From NCBI GenBank assembly GCA_914767715.1, contig OU612066.1, forward strand, positions 35,188,283-35,252,282: a stretch of 64,000 bases of DNA, given 5' to 3'. Below, piece by piece: positions 62,104 through 64,000 of the stretch. The position numbers and the translations under genes are program-made. Origin of the DNA: Membranipora membranacea. Taxonomy: Eukaryota > Bryozoa > Gymnolaemata > Cheilostomatida > Membraniporidae. Within the stretch, counting starts at the first letter, position 1. Each line of letters starts with the position of its first letter. The notes below the pieces were generated by a model that had not been told where the DNA came from, did not search any database, and was given only the letters and a program-made list of their open reading frames with translations.

Positions 62104-62921
62104 TACTAACTGCCATTGACCCCGATGTTGGAGTAGGCCTGTGACCATTCCTCACTCAGTAGCAGCCTGTAGTACTAGTACTAGGTAGCCTGTGAGTGTG
62201 AGTAGTCACTCTTGATTGATACATATTTCATCAACATCATTACCAACTATCAAAACATTGGGCAGCTCATTGCTTTGTTTGTGCACCCACACAATAGAGC
62301 CCAAACCAACCAAAATAAGAAAATGCAATGATGTGAGTGGTAGAAGCAAGGAGCAACCAGGGAAGCTGATACTCCTTGGTAGAAGAGAGAAGTAGGTAGG
62401 ACAACAAGTAGAAGTAGTAAGACAAGTAGCCCTACTCAAATGATCAACACATCCAATCCAATCATTCCTTCACATGATGATGATGATAATGATACTTAAT
62501 CACTACCTTAGTAATATAACTTTCATACCTTATTGTGAAGAATACTATACTATACTTACAGCCATATGATAGGTAAGGAAAGTCAAGCAACTTCTCAAAC
62601 ACTGACTGTGACTCCCTGCTGTGACTGCCACTCCTAGTTCAACTTATGTAAAATAGTCCTCTTGCTTTTTCAGCTACATCTTGAACAATAGAGCTGTGAT
62701 AAATTCCCGCTCCTTTATCAGTTCCGACAGATGAGCAAGTTTTTACAAGTCTATCAATACTGGGAATCATGTGCTCTTGGTAACAAATTTTGAAACTAGC
62801 CGAGCTGCGCCACACATAAATTGCCTCTAGCCGAGCTGCGCCACATGTAAATTGCCTCTAGCCGAGCTGCGCCATCTGAAATTATTTTCTCCCCTGGCGC
62901 AGCTCGTCTGCCGTACTTACC

Positions 62922-64000
62922 ATTGTTTTTTATAACATCTTTTCAGACTTTACGGTGAAATAGTACGACAAGATATTGCGTAGAATTAATAAAAGATTAT
63001 CTACAAGATTATATCAGTACCATCACTCATCAGTAAACCTACCACTCTCATTATTCAAGTGCTGTGAACTAGCATAGATTGCTAAAGCCCTGTTTGATTG
63101 CCTAGACAAACCTATTGTCACATTGCGACTTTTGTCTTTCTTTAATCCCAAATAAGATCTAATGCATTTTTAATTTACATGTTACATGTGCTAGGGGAGG
63201 CAGGGAGGCAGTTCTTCCAATCAGCTCTTCTGGGATTTTCATTTGCTAATTATATGCCTCAATTTGCTTGGGGAGGAGCTGACAGCCCCAATCCTGGTGA
63301 TGCTTCAGACTGGCCTCAGAGTTTTGCCACCTCTACCATTTGTTCTAAACTATGGCTCTGTGTATTCCTGTAGCCTTATAAGTTTTAGGACAAACTGGTC
63401 GGCAGGAGTTCTCGGCTAAAGTGCACAATACCAACCTATGGCATTGACTTACAATCTGGGAAATCTCTGGGAGCAAAGCTAGCTATACGCAATCAAGAGA
63501 TCAACAGGAGAGTTTCAGCAGGAAGTTGTCTGATCATAGTCTTATCTCAGCCAAGGTAAAACTTTTGCTCTGATAACTTTCAACACTGTATCTGGCTCGG
63601 ATCTTTTGTAAGCTACATGCAAACTAGATTGATTATGTATTCATATAGTTGACTATTATTTACAGGACAGTTTATCAAAGGTAATACCATAGGTAATACA
63701 ATGCCATCAAAGAAATTATGTCAGTTTTGTCCCTCTCTGTAGTTTTTATTTCTAGATGTTACAGAAGTGAGATAGTATAATCAGTGTGTGGAGATATGAC
63801 GCTTTATTATCGAAGCACTGACACCAGCTGTTGGAAAACAAGTAATGACGAACCAAACCCTCTCGTCTCATGAAGTTATATCTTGAAAGAAAATGAATAT
63901 AAGCTAATCTGAAAGTGTCCAGTTGGACGTACAATCTTCGAAGGACGAAGGGAACTGCCATTCTGGTGAGCATAATCTGAAGCTATTATACACTGTCAGT
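62922..64000. other. Right edge, no gene recognised
   Basis: Short ORFs exist on both strands (for example a Trp/Ala-rich frame at 63179-63373) but lack recognisable homology or convincing splice context. Confidence 0.35.

Larger units (their letters stand above)
59297..62921. mobile_element. 3.6-kb DNA transposon-like element with iteron-bearing TIRs
   Basis: The element at 59303-62915 (3613 bp) has about 130-bp terminal inverted repeats (59303-59435 and 62785-62915) starting TACGGCAGACGAGCTGCGCC. The perfect direct repeat CTTACC flanks it (59297-59302, 62916-62921). Each TIR holds three direct copies of TGGCGCAGCTCGGCTA at exactly 31-bp spacing (starts 59345, 59376, 59407; mirrored at 62797, 62828, 62859) and one outer inverted variant (59308-59323; 62895-62910). 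No recognisable transposase, so probably non-autonomous. Superfamily not assigned. Confidence 0.85.

Noticed and set aside
63752-63973. 73-residue minus-strand ORF at the right edge
   Set aside because: Might be a terminal exon cut by the window, but neither homology nor splice context is convincing.
1-64000. CRISPR arrays, operons, bacterial promoters, tRNA or rRNA genes
   Set aside because: The window is eukaryotic; the tandem repeats lack CRISPR spacing and no tRNA cloverleaf or rRNA segment was seen.

Overview
This is a stretch of animal (metazoan) nuclear DNA. The genes are split by many short GT-AG introns, and the proteins are animal-specific: a Golgi GlcNAc-transferase II, a nicotinic acetylcholine receptor alpha-type subunit and a nardilysin. 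The base composition is AT-rich, and introns and intergenic DNA carry degraded CR1/jockey- and L2-like LINEs and many small DNA-transposon derivatives. MGAT2 is cut into eight coding exons here, whereas the vertebrate coding region is intronless. An invertebrate is the best guess; the sequence alone does not fix the phylum.

Layout from left to right: (1) MGAT2 on +, 1667-8962, converging tail-to-tail with (2) an 11-exon gene on -, 10295-16244, for a divergent mitochondrial methylcrotonoyl-CoA carboxylase beta-like protein. Its C-terminal catalytic half has lost the family's glycine-rich signatures. (3) NDUFA7 (complex I subunit B14.5a) on +, 17231-19939, lies head-to-head with the carboxylase-like gene, so two mitochondrial genes share a roughly 1 kb intergenic promoter region. 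(4) A nine-exon nicotinic receptor alpha-type subunit on +, 21319-29612, converges with (5) a 28-exon nardilysin (NRDC) on -, 32882-49507. (6) From 49.5 kb to the right edge no conserved host gene was recognised. That part holds a hAT-like MITE, an L2-like LINE fragment with an (ATC)n tail, a long 5'-truncated CR1/jockey-like LINE with a (TAAG)n tail, and a 3.6-kb terminal-inverted-repeat element (59303-62915) that encloses two exon-like ORFs of unknown product.

All five gene models were assembled by hand from translated homology blocks and GT/AG sites. In every one the splice phases close exactly and the final codon is a stop: MGAT2 481 aa, carboxylase-like 553 aa, NDUFA7 124 aa, nAChR 595 aa, NRDC 1118 aa. 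First (5' UTR) exons are mostly not located.

The most unusual observations are: the 3.6-kb element, whose TIRs each carry three direct 16-bp GC-rich iterons at an exact 31-bp period plus an outer inverted copy, with a perfect 6-bp target duplication; a 21-bp minisatellite in NRDC intron 17 that seems to have grown out of the exon 17 3' end and has copied its splice donor three times; the catalytically eroded carboxylase paralogue; and several MITEs with readable target-site duplications, including two foldback/TIR elements with about 9-bp duplications.
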